The notes: generated by a model not told the origin, from the sequence alone. DNA of 64,000 bases from Shinella zoogloeoides (GCF_003574625.1 NZ_QNUJ01000007.1:1-64000); one strand, 5' to 3'. Counted from the first letter of the stretch, positions 45,981-55,446 are shown. Made by a program: numbers and translations.

Positions 45981-47105
45981 ATGCCGCACAAGGTCTTTCT
46001 TTCCCGCCTCAAGCTCACGGATTTCCGCAATTATGCGGCCCTGTCGCTGCCGCTCGACGGCCGGCATGTCGTGCTGACGGGGCAGAACGGCGCCGGCAAG
46101 ACCAATCTCATGGAGGCCGTCTCGTTCCTGTCGCCCGGCCGGGGCCTGCGCCGCGCCGCCTATGGCGACGTGCCGCGCGCTGGCAGCGAGGGCGGCTTCT
46201 CCGTCTTCGCGACGCTGGAGGGCATGCAGGGCGAGGTGGATATCGGCACCGGCACGGAGGGCGGCGAGGACGGCCAGTCGCGAAAGCTCCGGCTCAACGG
46301 CACGCCGGCCCGCACCGTCGATGAGCTTCTCGACCACCTGCGCGTCGTCTGGCTGACGCCCTCCATGGACGGGCTCTTCACCGGCCCCTCCGCCGATCGC
46401 CGCCGCTTCCTCGACCGGCTGGTCCTGTCGCTTGATCCCGAGCACGGCCGCCGCGCGGCGGATTTCGAGAAGGCGATGCGCGGCCGCAATCGCCTCCTCT
46501 CCGATCACCGGCCCGATCCCGCCTGGCTGACGGCGCTGGAAAAGCAGATGGCCGAACTCGGCATTGCCATGGCCCATGCGCGCCACGAGCTCGTCGGCCT
46601 GCTCTCCGGTCTCGTCGAGGCGGCGCGCGACGATGGACCGTTCCCCTCCGCCACCATGCGGCTTTCCGGCTTCCTCGACGGGGAATGGCAGCGCCCGGCC
46701 TACGAGATCGAAGAGATCTATCTCGGCATGTTGCAGGAGGGCCGCTACCGCGACGCGGCCGCCGGCCGCACGCTGGACGGCCCGCACCGCGCCGATCTCC
46801 TCATCCGCCACCGCGAGAAGGACATGGAGGCCGAGCGCTGCTCGACGGGCGAGCAGAAGGCGCTACTCATCGGCCTCATCCTCGCCCATGCCGGGCTCGT
46901 CGCCGGCATGACCGGCCATGCGCCGGTGCTGCTGCTCGACGAGATCGCCGCACATCTCGACGAGGGCCGCCGCGCCGCGCTGTTCGACCGGGTCGACGCG
47001 CTCGGCGGGCAGGCCTTCATGACCGGCACGGACCGGGCGATGTTCGATGCGCTCGGCGAGCGCGCCCAGTTCCTCACCGTCTCGAACGGAGGCATCCTGC
47101 CATGA
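45981..47105 (+). CDS. recF: DNA replication and repair protein RecF
   Basis: Predicted 374 residues, SMC-like ATPase that binds gapped DNA and helps load RecA. The start is LSRLKLTDFRNYA, Walker A GQNGAGKTN (34-42), DGLFTGPSADRRRFLDRLV in the middle, the signature CSTGEQKALLIGLILAHA and Walker B VLLLDEIAAHLDEGRR. The ATG at 45981 was chosen because homology starts there although the frame is open for 200 codons upstream. moeB starts within its stop codon (ATGA). Confidence 0.95.
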   Translation: MPHKVFLSRLKLTDFRNYAALSLPLDGRHVVLTGQNGAGKTNLMEAVSFLSPGRGLRRAAYGDVPRAGSEGGFSVFATLEGMQGEVDIGTGTEGGEDGQSRKLRLNGTPARTVDELLDHLRVVWLTPSMDGLFTGPSADRRRFLDRLVLSLDPEHGRRAADFEKAMRGRNRLLSDHRPDPAWLTALEKQMAELGIAMAHARHELVGLLSGLVEAARDDGPFPSATMRLSGFLDGEWQRPAYEIEEIYLGMLQEGRYRDAAAGRTLDGPHRADLLIRHREKDMEAERCSTGEQKALLIGLILAHAGLVAGMTGHAPVLLLDEIAAHLDEGRRAALFDRVDALGGQAFMTGTDRAMFDALGERAQFLTVSNGGILP

Positions 47106-47860
47106 CCGATCCGCTGAGCCCCGAAGAGATCGACCGCTACCGCCGCCATATCGTCCTCGCCGAGATCGGCGGCGCCGGCCAGCAGAAGCTGAAGGCGGCC
47201 AATGTGCTGGTTGTCGGGGCGGGCGGCCTCGGTGCGCCGGTCATCCAGTATCTCGCCGCCGCCGGCATCGGCCATGTCGGCGTCCTCGACGACGACACGG
47301 TCTCGCTCTCCAACCTCCAGCGCCAGGTGATCCACGACACCGCCGGTATCGGCACGGCGAAGGTCGCCAGCGCCGAGGCCGCCGTCGCCCGCCTCAACCC
47401 GCATGTCGTTTTCACTGGCATCCCCGAGCGTCTGACGCCGGACAATGCCGCGCGCCTCCTCTCTGGCTACGATCTTCTGGTCGACGGATCGGATAATTTC
47501 GATACACGCTATGCCTCGGCGGATGCGGCGGAAGCCGCGCGCATCCCGCTGGTGACGGGCGCGGTCGGCCGCTTCGACGGCTCCGTGACGGTGCTGAAGC
47601 CCTATGAGGCGGGACCGGACGGCACGCCTCATCCCGGCTACCGCGACCTCTTCCCCGCCGCCCCGCCGCCGGGCGTCGTGCCGGCCTGCGCGGAGGCCGG
47701 CATCGTCGGCGCGCTGACGGGGGTCGTCGGCACGCTGATGGCGATGGAGGTGATCAAGCTGGTGACGGGCGCCGGCGAGCCGCTGGTCGGGCGGCTCCTG
47801 CTCTATGATGGATTGGCGGCGCGGTTCGAGACGCTGAAATATCGGCGGCGGAAGGTCTGA
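47102..47860 (+). CDS. moeB: ThiF/MoeB-family adenylyltransferase
   Basis: Predicted 252 residues of the E1-like family. It adenylates the C-terminal Gly of a sulfur carrier such as MoaD (molybdopterin synthesis) or ThiS. Seen are IDRYRRHIVLAEIGGAGQQKL, the nucleotide loop VVGAGGLGAPVIQYLAAAG, LSNLQRQVIHDT, the Asp in DGSDNFDTRY and PACAEAGIVGALTGVVG. The two CxxC zinc pairs of E. coli MoeB are missing (the site reads GYRDLF). It overlaps recF by four bases. XdhAB in this window would need the molybdenum cofactor. Confidence 0.85.
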   Translation: MTDPLSPEEIDRYRRHIVLAEIGGAGQQKLKAANVLVVGAGGLGAPVIQYLAAAGIGHVGVLDDDTVSLSNLQRQVIHDTAGIGTAKVASAEAAVARLNPHVVFTGIPERLTPDNAARLLSGYDLLVDGSDNFDTRYASADAAEAARIPLVTGAVGRFDGSVTVLKPYEAGPDGTPHPGYRDLFPAAPPPGVVPACAEAGIVGALTGVVGTLMAMEVIKLVTGAGEPLVGRLLLYDGLAARFETLKYRRRKV

Positions 47861-47861
47861 A

Positions 47862-47993
47862 ACCCCCTCTGCCTACCGGCATCTCCCCCACAAGGGGGGA
47901 GAAAGTCAAAGGCTTGCTCACCGTGTAAGATAACGCGCCGACGGGGCGGCACGGTAAGTCCCTCCCCCTTGTGGGGAGGGGTTGGGGAGGGGT
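47862..47993. repeat. Rhizobial intergenic mosaic element (RIME1-like)
   Basis: The element starts CCCCCTCTGCCTACCGGCAT, has a TCTCCCCC ACAA GGGGGAGA hairpin, and ends with the inverted counterpart CCCTCCCCCTTGTGGGGAGG and GTTGGGGAGGGG. Its ends and layout match the RIME1 repeats I know from Rhizobium and Sinorhizobium. It fills the space between the convergent moeB and hydroxyacid dehydrogenase genes and may also end transcription. Confidence 0.7.
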
Positions 47994-47996
47994 CTT

Positions 47997-49001
47997 CTAC
48001 ACCCTGCTCGGCAACACCCGATCCGGCGGCCGGTGCCCGTCGAAGAAGGTGCGGATGTTGATCACCACCTTCTCGCCCATGTCCACGCGCCCCTCGATGG
48101 TGGCCGAGCTCATATGCGGCAGCAGCACCACCTTGCCTTCGGACGCCAGCTTCAACAGCTTCGGATTGACCGACGGCTCGTTCTCGAAGACGTCGAGGCC
48201 GGCGCCGGCGATCCTGCCTTCCCTGAGGCACTTGATCAGCGCCGTCTCGTCGATGATGCCGCCGCGCGCCGTGTTGACGATGTAGCTCGTCGGCTGCATC
48301 AGCTCGAGCCGGCGGGCCGAAAGCAGGTGGTAGGTGGCGGGCGTGGAGGGGCAGTTGACCGAGACGATGTCGACGCGGGCGAGCATCTGGTCGAGGCTGT
48401 CCCAGTAGGTCGCTTCCAGCGCGTCTTCCGTGTCCGGGCGCACGCGGTTGCGGTTGTGGTAGTGGATGGAGAGGCCGAAGGCCTTGGCGCGCTTGGCGAC
48501 GGCGGTGCCGATGCGGCCCATGCCGACGATGCCGAGGCGCTTGCCCCAGATGCGTCGGCCGATCATCCAGGTCGGCGACCAGCCGGACCACTCGCCCTTG
48601 CGGTCGGTCAGGATGCGCGCACCCTCGGCAAGCCGGCGCGGCACGGCGAGGATGAGCGCCATCGTCATGTCTGCCGTATCCTCGGTCAGCACGTTCGGCG
48701 TGTTGGTGACGGTTATGCCCTTTCGCGCGGCGGCTTCCACGTCGACATTGTCGACGCCGTTGGAAAAGCACGCGATCAATTTGAGCTGCGGCCCCGCCTG
48801 CTCGATCAGCGCGGCGTCGATCCGGTCCGTCAGCGTGGGCACCAAGACGTCGGCGCTCTTCACGGCGGCGACGAGTTCGGGCTGTGTGCGCGGGCTGTCG
48901 TCGATGTTGAGCTCGGCGTCGAACAGTTCGCGCATCCGGGTCTCCACCACCTCGGGCAGGCGGCGGGTGATGTAGACCTTCGGTTTTTTCTTCTGCGTCA
49001 T
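47997..49001 (-). CDS. D-2-hydroxyacid dehydrogenase (glyoxylate/hydroxypyruvate reductase type)
   Basis: Predicted 334 residues. The NAD(P) loop is GIVGMGRIGTAVAKRAKAFG, with the catalytic Arg in NTARGGIIDE, Glu in FENEP and His in LLPHMSSAT. PTLTDRIDAALIEQA and FSNGVDNVDVEAAARKGI fit the GyaR/GhrB-type branch that reduces glyoxylate or hydroxypyruvate to glycolate or glycerate. This could give a second route from the glyoxylate made by the purine island, though it is 25 kb away. Start ATG at 49001; no neighbour is obviously cotranscribed. Confidence 0.87.
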   Translation of the reverse strand: MTQKKKPKVYITRRLPEVVETRMRELFDAELNIDDSPRTQPELVAAVKSADVLVPTLTDRIDAALIEQAGPQLKLIACFSNGVDNVDVEAAARKGITVTNTPNVLTEDTADMTMALILAVPRRLAEGARILTDRKGEWSGWSPTWMIGRRIWGKRLGIVGMGRIGTAVAKRAKAFGLSIHYHNRNRVRPDTEDALEATYWDSLDQMLARVDIVSVNCPSTPATYHLLSARRLELMQPTSYIVNTARGGIIDETALIKCLREGRIAGAGLDVFENEPSVNPKLLKLASEGKVVLLPHMSSATIEGRVDMGEKVVINIRTFFDGHRPPDRVLPSRV

Positions 49002-49182
49002 GGGATGTTCCGGCGTGCTGTTGACGGGTCCTTAACCAAGTTGGGCAAGGATTGCTTCATCAGGGGCATTTTCTACCAGACCCGGTCGCGAAGACAATCC
49101 GCTCATGGGGCGGTCCGCGCGATTTGCCACTCCGCTCCGGTTCGGCAGCCCGATGCCTTCCTCAGTTTGTGCGGATCTTGCC

Positions 49183-49719
49183 ATGCGTCACCTCGTGCGT
49201 CTCAGCCTCGCCGCCCTTGCGGGCATTCTCGTTTCCGTCGCCGGCGTGGAGTTCGCCCATGCGCAGGCGGCCAAGGGGCCGAGCGGCCTGCCGCTTCCCC
49301 GCTTCGTCAGCCTCAAGGCCAGGAGCGTGAACCTGCGCGTCGGCCCGAGCGTCGATTATGCCGTCTCCTGGCGCTACATGAAATCCGGCGTGCCGGTCGA
49401 GATCATCCAGGAATACGACAACTGGCGCCGCATCCGCGATGCCGACGGCACGGAAGGCTGGGTCAACCAGGCGCTGCTTTCGGGCGAGCGAACCGCCGTG
49501 ACCGCGCCGTGGATGCGCGGCAAGGGCGACGAGATCTTCGTCAACATGCGCCGCGAGGCGCTGGCGAACGCCACGGTGGTCGCCAAGATCCAGCCCGGCG
49601 TCGTCGTCAAGGTCGGTGAATGCAACGGCGACTGGTGCCGTGCCGAAGTGGACGGCACGGCCGGCTGGGTCTCGCAGAACGAGATCTGGGGCGCCTATCC
49701 CGGCGAAGCCTTCAAATAA
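49183..49719 (+). CDS. Secreted protein with two bacterial SH3 domains
   Basis: Predicted 178 residues from the ATG at 49183. Residues 1-28 are a signal peptide (MRHLVRLSLAALAGILVSVA, cleavage after AHA). Two SH3-like modules follow: VNLRVGPSVDYAVSWRY...WRRIRDADGTEGWV and AVVAK-like repeats with VKVGECNGDWCRAEVDG and GWVSQNEIWG. Such proteins bind peptidoglycan or metal in the periplasm. An earlier ATG at 49105 would bury the signal peptide. Its last eight bases overlap the convergent PfkB gene. Confidence 0.8.
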   Translation: MRHLVRLSLAALAGILVSVAGVEFAHAQAAKGPSGLPLPRFVSLKARSVNLRVGPSVDYAVSWRYMKSGVPVEIIQEYDNWRRIRDADGTEGWVNQALLSGERTAVTAPWMRGKGDEIFVNMRREALANATVVAKIQPGVVVKVGECNGDWCRAEVDGTAGWVSQNEIWGAYPGEAFK

Positions 49720-50704
49720 GGCCGGCCTTTCGGCCTTCCTCCGCCAGCGACAGCAGCGGGCGGGGGCCGACCTGCTGGATGACGAGCCCGGCGGCAAGGC
49801 TGCCGAGCCGGCCGCAATCGGCCAGCGATCGCCCGGCCGTATAGCCGTAGAGGAAGCCGGCGGCATAGAGGTCGCCCGCGCCGGTCGTGTCGACCACGCT
49901 TGGAATGCTGATCGCGTCCACCTTCGTCCGCTCGCCCTTGGTCAGGACGACGGAGCCTTCCTCGCTCATCGTCACCGCGGCAAGCCGGCAATCCCCGGCG
50001 ATGCGGCGCAGCGCCTCCTCGAAGTCCTCCGTCTCGTAGAGCGCCAGCGCCTCGGCCTTGTTGGCGAAGACGATGTCGACGGTGCCGGAGCGCATCAGCT
50101 CGAGGAATTCGCCGCGGTAGCGGTGCACGCAGAAACTGTCGGAAAGCGTCATCGAGACTTCGCGGCCGTTCGCATGGGCGATGCGCGCGCATTCACGGAT
50201 CGCGTCCTTGGCGCGCGGCGGATCCCAGAGATAGCCCTCGAAATAAGTGACCTTGGCGTCCGCGACGACCTGTTCCTCCACGTCCTCGCGGCCGAGTTCG
50301 ACGCAGGCGCCGAGATAGGTGTTCATCGAGCGTTCGCCGTCCGGCGTCACGAAGATCATCGAGCGGGCAGTCGGCGGCGTGCCGGCAAGCGGCTTCGTCT
50401 CGAAGTGGACGCCCTGGGCGCGGATGTCGTGGATGAAGATGTCGCCGAGCTGGTCGCCCGCGACCTTGCCGAAATAGGCGGCCCTGCCGCCGAAGCTGGC
50501 GACGCCCGAGGCGGTGTTGCCGGCGCTGCCGCCGGAGGCTTCGAGCGCGGGGCCCATGCGCGAATAGAGCAGTTCCGCCCGTTCCGCGTCGATGAGGTTC
50601 ATCGCGCCCTTGATGATGCCGTTGTCGGTGATGAAGTTCTCGTCGCAGCGCGCGATGATGTCGACGATGGCGTTGCCGACCGTCAGCACGTCGTATTTGG
50701 TCAT
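49712..50704 (-). CDS. PfkB-family kinase (adenosine kinase type)
   Basis: Predicted 330 residues. The PfkB signatures are GGSAGNTASGVASFGG near residue 58 and DTTGAGDLYAAGFLYG near 287, the latter with the catalytic Asp. YDVLTVGNAIVDIIARCD and the long lid (ARSMIFVTPDGERSMNTYLGA) fit the adenosine kinase/ribokinase-like branch common in Rhizobiales. Adenosine is the likely substrate, making AMP, but other nucleosides or sugars are possible. It is followed downstream only by the convergent SH3 gene. Confidence 0.83.
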   Translation of the reverse strand: MTKYDVLTVGNAIVDIIARCDENFITDNGIIKGAMNLIDAERAELLYSRMGPALEASGGSAGNTASGVASFGGRAAYFGKVAGDQLGDIFIHDIRAQGVHFETKPLAGTPPTARSMIFVTPDGERSMNTYLGACVELGREDVEEQVVADAKVTYFEGYLWDPPRAKDAIRECARIAHANGREVSMTLSDSFCVHRYRGEFLELMRSGTVDIVFANKAEALALYETEDFEEALRRIAGDCRLAAVTMSEEGSVVLTKGERTKVDAISIPSVVDTTGAGDLYAAGFLYGYTAGRSLADCGRLGSLAAGLVIQQVGPRPLLSLAEEGRKAGLI

Positions 50705-50770
50705 GCGGAAGTCCCGTCTCGGTTTGGTAGGAGCCGGGGGTCGGTCATAACGGATTTTGCGGAAGTTGAA

Positions 50771-50808
50771 AGAAAAAAGCCGCCGCGCCGTTTCCGGCGG
50801 GCGGCTTT
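50771..50808 (-). terminator. Rho-independent terminator after efp
   Basis: On the minus strand AAAGCCGCC and GGCGGCTTT pair around a GC-rich inner stem and end in a run of T. It lies 22 bases after the efp stop. Confidence 0.8.
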
Positions 50809-50829
50809 GCGGATTTTCCGTCGGGAAAA

Positions 50830-51399
50830 TCAGTCCTTGGCGCGTTCCACGTAGGAACCGTCTTCCGTCGCGATGACGACGCGAGTGCCGGCCGTGATGT
50901 GCGGCGGGACCAGCGTGCGAACGCCGTTCGACAGCATCGCCGGCTTGTAGGAAGAGGAGGCCGTCTGGCCCTTCACGACCGGTTCGGTCTCGGTGATTTC
51001 GAGCGTGACGTGGCGCGGCAGGTCGATGGCGATCGCGACGCCTTCGTGCACGGAAAGAACGACCGTCATGCCTTCCTGCAGGTAGGCCTTGAGGTCGCCG
51101 ATGTCTTCCTGCGACATGGTGAGCTGGTCGTAGGTTTCCGGGTTCATGAAGTGGTAGCCGTCGCCGTCTTCATAGAGGTAGTTGTGCTCGCGGTCCTCGA
51201 CGAAGGCGCGCTCGACCTGCTCGGTCGTGCGGTAGCGCTCGGAAACCTTGGTGCCGTCGGAGATGCGGCGCATGTCGACCTGCGTGACCGGCGTGCCCTT
51301 GCCCGGGTGGAAGTTCTGCGCCGTCAGCACGACATAGAGCTTGCCTTCGACCTCGAGGACATTGCCCTTGCGGACGGAAGAGGCGATGATCTTTACCAT
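50830..51399 (-). CDS. efp: Translation elongation factor P
   Basis: Predicted 189 residues, three beta-barrel domains. EF-P enters the ribosome E site and rescues polyproline stalling. Domain I carries K34 in FHPGKGTPV, the residue that EpmA lysylates; the C-terminal [19 protein letters not shown] is typical. The ATG at 51399 gives the family start ([13 protein letters not shown]); longer frames add unrelated sequence. It is divergent from epmA-epmB over a 151-base gap, so the factor and its modifying enzymes share a promoter region. Confidence 0.96.
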   Translation of the reverse strand: MVKIIASSVRKGNVLEVEGKLYVVLTAQNFHPGKGTPVTQVDMRRISDGTKVSERYRTTEQVERAFVEDREHNYLYEDGDGYHFMNPETYDQLTMSQEDIGDLKAYLQEGMTVVLSVHEGVAIAIDLPRHVTLEITETEPVVKGQTASSSYKPAMLSNGVRTLVPPHITAGTRVVIATEDGSYVERAKD

Positions 51400-51550
51400 A
51401 AGTCTTCCTTGTAACTGGATGGTTCGCGTCGTAGAGGACCGCCACAAGACGTTTCCGCGAACGCTGAAAATACGTTTTCGGGGCCGCAACTACCCTATAT
51501 TCCGGCAAAAGACCAGTCTTGCCGCCGGCATCGCCGAAGAAACCTGTCAT

Positions 51551-52615
51551 ATGAGCGCCACAAGCCCGAAGCCCTCGCCCTGGTGGACGCCCGACGTCCA
51601 TGCCGACCGCCGGCCGTTCCTGATGGCGCGAAACCGCATCCAGGCGGCGCTGCGCGGCTGGTTCGCCGCGCGCGACTTCATCGAGGTGGATACGGCGACG
51701 CTGCAGGTCTCGCCCGGCAACGAGGCGCATCTGCATGCCTTCGAGACCGCCGCCATCGGCCATGCGGGTACGAAAACGCCGCTCTATCTGCACACCTCGC
51801 CGGAATTCGCCTGCAAGAAGCTGCTGGCGGCGGGCGAGCGGCGCATCGCCTGCTTCGCCCATGTCTATCGCAACCGCGAGCGCGGCCCGCTGCACCATCC
51901 CGAATTCACCATGCTGGAATGGTATCGCGCCGGCGAGACCTATGACGTACTGATGGCCGATTGCGGCGAGATGCTCGCGCTCGCCGCCGAAACGGCCGGC
52001 GTCTCCCTTCTTTCTTATTGCGGCGCGACCTGCGATCCCGCGCTGCCGCCCGAGCGGCTGACGGTGGCCGATGCCTTCACGCGCCACGCTGGCATCGACC
52101 TTCTCGCGACGATCCGCGCCGATGGTTCGACGGATCGCGAGACCCTTGCCGCCGCCATGCGGGCCAGGGATCTCCGCGTTGCGGATGACGACACCTGGGC
52201 CGATCTCTTCAGCCGCGTGCTGGTGGAAAAGGTCGAGCCGGAACTCGGCTTCGGCCGCGCCACCGTCCTCTGCGAATATCCGACGGCGGAAGCCGCGCTG
52301 GCACGGCCCGCGCCGCACGATCCGCGCGTCGCCGAGCGCTTCGAGCTCTATGCCTGCGGCGTGGAGCTGGCCAATGCCTTCGGAGAGCTGACGGACGCCG
52401 CCGAGCAGCGCCGCCGCTTCGAGCTGGAAATGGCGGAAAAGGCCCGCGTCTATGGCGAGACCTATCCGCTCGACGAGGACTTTCTCGCCGCCCTCGCTCT
52501 CATGCCGGAAGCGAGCGGCATCGCGCTCGGCTTCGACCGCCTCGTCATGCTGGCGACCGGCGCGCCCCGCATCGACCAGGTGCTCTGGGCCCCCGTCGCG
52601 GAGACCGCGCCGTGA
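51551..52615 (+). CDS. epmA: EF-P lysine lysyltransferase EpmA
   Basis: Predicted 354 residues, a class II lysyl-tRNA-synthetase core without the anticodon-binding domain. It activates (R)-beta-lysine and attaches it to K34 of EF-P. Motif 2 is HVYRNRERGPLHHPEFTMLEWY; motif 3 is SGIALGFDRLVMLATG; YLHTSPEFACKKLLAAG precedes motif 2. The ATG at 51551 was chosen for family length. epmB starts inside its last codon. Confidence 0.95.
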   Translation: MSATSPKPSPWWTPDVHADRRPFLMARNRIQAALRGWFAARDFIEVDTATLQVSPGNEAHLHAFETAAIGHAGTKTPLYLHTSPEFACKKLLAAGERRIACFAHVYRNRERGPLHHPEFTMLEWYRAGETYDVLMADCGEMLALAAETAGVSLLSYCGATCDPALPPERLTVADAFTRHAGIDLLATIRADGSTDRETLAAAMRARDLRVADDDTWADLFSRVLVEKVEPELGFGRATVLCEYPTAEAALARPAPHDPRVAERFELYACGVELANAFGELTDAAEQRRRFELEMAEKARVYGETYPLDEDFLAALALMPEASGIALGFDRLVMLATGAPRIDQVLWAPVAETAP

Positions 52616-53673
52616 CGGCCGCGCGCAGCCTGACCACGGTTGCCGAGCTTGCCGCTGCCGGCCTACTGCCGGAGGAGAAGCGGCCCGCCGCGACCGCCGT
52701 TGCCGAGCGCTACGCCGTCGCCGTTACGCCCGCGCTCGCCGCGCTGATCGACGCGGACGATCCGCTCGATCCCATCGCCCGCCAGTTCATCCCCGATGCC
52801 GCCGAGCTCGTCACCCTGCCGGAAGAGCGCGCCGACCCTATCGGCGACCTCGCGCATAGCCCCGTCGAGGGCATCGTGCACCGCTATCCCGACCGCGTGC
52901 TGCTCAAGGCCGTGCATGTCTGCCCGGTCTATTGCCGCTTCTGCTTCCGCCGTGAGATGGTCGGGCCGGAAGGGCTCGGTACCCTGTCGCCCGGGGCGCT
53001 CGATACGGCCATTGCCTATATCGCGGAGCGGCCGGAGATCTGGGAGGTCATCCTGACGGGCGGCGATCCGCTCGTCCTCTCCCCGCGCCGCCTCCAGGCG
53101 ATCATGGAGCGGCTTGCGGCAATCGAGCATGTGAAGATCGTCCGCTTCCACAGCCGCGTTCCCGTCGTCGATCCCGAGCGGATCGACGCCGCGTTGATCG
53201 AAGCCCTGAAGGCCTCCGGCAAGACGACCTATGTGGCGCTCCACGCCAACCATCCGCGCGAATTCACGGCCGAAGCCCGCGCCGCCATCGCCCGCATCGT
53301 CGATGCCGGGATGGTGATGATCAGCCAGACGGTGCTGCTCAAGGGCGTCAACGACGATGCAGAAGTGCTCGCCGCGCTGATGCGCACTTTCGTCGAGAAC
53401 CGCGTGAAACCCTATTACCTTCACCACCCGGACCTCGCCCCCGGCACGGCCCACTTCCGCCTCACGCTCACCGAAGGCCGGGCGCTGGTCGAGAGCCTGC
53501 GCGGCCGCGTCTCCGGCCTCTGCCAGCCGGCCTACATCCTCGACATCCCCGGCGGCCACGGCAAGGTACGGGCGGATTCGCCGGCGGTGGAGGAAGCGGA
53601 CGACGGCTGTTTTCGCCTGCGCGATTTCCGCGGGGAGACGCATGTCTATCCGCCGGAGGAAGGGCTGGCCTAG
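52612..53673 (+). CDS. epmB: EF-P beta-lysylation protein EpmB (lysine 2,3-aminomutase type)
   Basis: Predicted 353 residues, radical-SAM enzyme that turns L-lysine into (R)-beta-lysine. The 4Fe-4S site is C104-x3-C108-x2-C111 (VCPVYCRFCFRRE). EVILTGGDPLVLSPRRLQ binds SAM, and DIPGGHGKVRAD holds the likely pyridoxal-phosphate lysine. The start is GTG, overlapping the epmA stop by four bases, so the two are translationally coupled. Confidence 0.94.
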   Translation: MTAARSLTTVAELAAAGLLPEEKRPAATAVAERYAVAVTPALAALIDADDPLDPIARQFIPDAAELVTLPEERADPIGDLAHSPVEGIVHRYPDRVLLKAVHVCPVYCRFCFRREMVGPEGLGTLSPGALDTAIAYIAERPEIWEVILTGGDPLVLSPRRLQAIMERLAAIEHVKIVRFHSRVPVVDPERIDAALIEALKASGKTTYVALHANHPREFTAEARAAIARIVDAGMVMISQTVLLKGVNDDAEVLAALMRTFVENRVKPYYLHHPDLAPGTAHFRLTLTEGRALVESLRGRVSGLCQPAYILDIPGGHGKVRADSPAVEEADDGCFRLRDFRGETHVYPPEEGLA

Positions 53674-53741
53674 CGCCGGCCTTTCGTTCCGCGAGCGGGT
53701 GCCTTCCGGGAAGGGAGGGCTGTTGCATATGGGAGGAAGAC

Positions 53742-53777
53742 GCCTCCCCATCCCCCTTCTCCCCGCTGGGGAAGGGA
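53742..53777. repeat. Short C-rich fragment of an intergenic repeat
   Basis: CCTCCCCATCCCCCTTCTCC followed by CCGCTGGGGAAGGG resembles one end of the mosaic element at 47862-47993. It lies in the 210-base gap between the convergent epmB and chemoreceptor genes, where I see no gene. Confidence 0.4.
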
Positions 53778-53883
53778 AGAGCAGCAATGCCGAATTCCGC
53801 AGGCGATAGCCCTGCCCTGACCCTGAGGAGAGTGGACTGGGCGCGCCTCACGCTCTCGCCTGAACTACGGCTTCACGTCCGTC

Positions 53884-55446
53884 TCAAAACTCTTCCCAAT
53901 CCCCCTCATCGCCCTTCTCCTGCCGCACGCCGAGCGCGCCGGCGAGCTTTTCGCTGAGCGCGAGGGCGGGAGAGGTGACGGGGCGGGATTTCTCCGTCGC
54001 AGCCTTGACGTTCCATTGGCCCGGAGACTTGCGGGCGACCTTCTGCTCCGGCGCGGGCGCGGCGGGCGGTGCCGGCGGCGTGGCGGGGACGACGTGGAGA
54101 TGCGGCGCGTGCATGGTGCGGCCGGCGGCAGCCGAACCGCCCACGTTGAACTGGCCGATAAGCGCGTTCAGCGCCTGCACTTCCGAGGCGAGGCCCTGGG
54201 CGGCGGCGGTCGTCTCCTCCACCATGGCGGCGTTCTTCTGCGTACCCTGGTCCATGGCGTTGACGGCCATGTTGATTTCCTGAAGCCCGACCGACTGTTC
54301 CCGTGCGGCCTCGACGATCGCCTGGACGTGGCCGTTGATCTCCTGCACCTCGGCAACGATGGTCTGGAGCGAGCGCCCCGTATCGCCGACGAGTGAGACG
54401 CCGGTGCGCACCTGCGCCTCCGACGTGTTGATCAACGTCTTGATCTCCTTGGCGGCCTTAGCCGAACGCTGGGCCAGTTCCCGCACCTCCTGCGCGACGA
54501 CCGCAAAGCCCTTGCCGGCCTCGCCCGCGCGCGCGGCCTCGACGCCCGCGTTCAAGGCGAGCAGATTGGTCTGGAAGGCGATCTCGTCGATCACGCCGAT
54601 GATGCTGGTGATCTCGCTGGAGGATTTTTCGATTTCCTGCATGGCGGCGACGGCGCGGCGCACGATCTCGCCGGACTTTTCCGCCCCCGTGCGGGTGCGG
54701 GCGACGAGCGAGCCCGCCTCTTCCGCCCGCCGGGTGGAATTCCTGACGGTCGTGGTGATTTCCTCCAGCGCGGCGGCGGTCTCCTCCACGGAGGCGGCCT
54801 GCTGCTCGGTGCGGCGCGACAGGTCTTCCGCCGCAGTTCGGATCTGGCCGGCGCCGGTATCGATGGCGCGCGCATTCTCGCGCGCATCGCGCATCGCCTC
54901 GCCAAGGCGGGCGGCGGCGGCGTTGAAGTCGGCGCGCAGGCGCTCGAGGTCGCCGTCGAAGGGTTTTTCGATGCGGCAGGTCATGTCGCCGCCCGCAAGC
55001 CTGCCGAGCGCGTCGGCAAGGCTGGTGACGGCTTCCTGCACGCGGCCGCTGTCGCGCGTGCGCTCGGCCTCGCGCGCCTGCCGCTCGCCTTCGGCGCGGC
55101 GGCGGTCGTCCTCGTCCCGGCGGTCGAGAAGCTGGCGCTCGGCGGCAGTGTCGCGGATGGCCGCAAGGCCGGCCGCCAGCGTGCCGATCTCGTCGCTCCG
55201 GTCGGCATGCGGAACGGCAGTATCCGTATCGCCCGCGGCAAGGCGCTTCGAGGCTTCGGCAAGCTCGTCGAGCGGCTTTGCGACACGGCGGTTGACAAGG
55301 ACCATGCCGGCAAGGGCGAGGCCCGCGCTGGCGGCAAGCAGGGCCCAGCGGGAGGTGGCGCCGTCGACGATGCCCTGCAATCCGCCCAGGACGACCACGA
55401 GGACGAAGAGCGCAGGCACGAGCCTGCCGATCCGGACATTACGCAT
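53884..55446 (-). CDS. Methyl-accepting chemotaxis protein without a ligand domain
   Basis: Predicted 520 residues. Two membrane helices (about 8-25 and 33-51) are joined by some ten residues, so there is no periplasmic sensor. A HAMP domain ([20 protein letters not shown]) and a second HAMP-like segment follow, then the coiled signalling domain with the hairpin tip [21 protein letters not shown] and [10 protein letters not shown]. After an Ala/Pro-rich linker the chain ends DWEEF, like the NWETF pentapeptide that tethers CheR and CheB. It should feed CheA, but the stimulus is unclear. Confidence 0.9.
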   Translation of the reverse strand: MRNVRIGRLVPALFVLVVVLGGLQGIVDGATSRWALLAASAGLALAGMVLVNRRVAKPLDELAEASKRLAAGDTDTAVPHADRSDEIGTLAAGLAAIRDTAAERQLLDRRDEDDRRRAEGERQAREAERTRDSGRVQEAVTSLADALGRLAGGDMTCRIEKPFDGDLERLRADFNAAAARLGEAMRDARENARAIDTGAGQIRTAAEDLSRRTEQQAASVEETAAALEEITTTVRNSTRRAEEAGSLVARTRTGAEKSGEIVRRAVAAMQEIEKSSSEITSIIGVIDEIAFQTNLLALNAGVEAARAGEAGKGFAVVAQEVRELAQRSAKAAKEIKTLINTSEAQVRTGVSLVGDTGRSLQTIVAEVQEINGHVQAIVEAAREQSVGLQEINMAVNAMDQGTQKNAAMVEETTAAAQGLASEVQALNALIGQFNVGGSAAAGRTMHAPHLHVVPATPPAPPAAPAPEQKVARKSPGQWNVKAATEKSRPVTSPALALSEKLAGALGVRQEKGDEGDWEEF

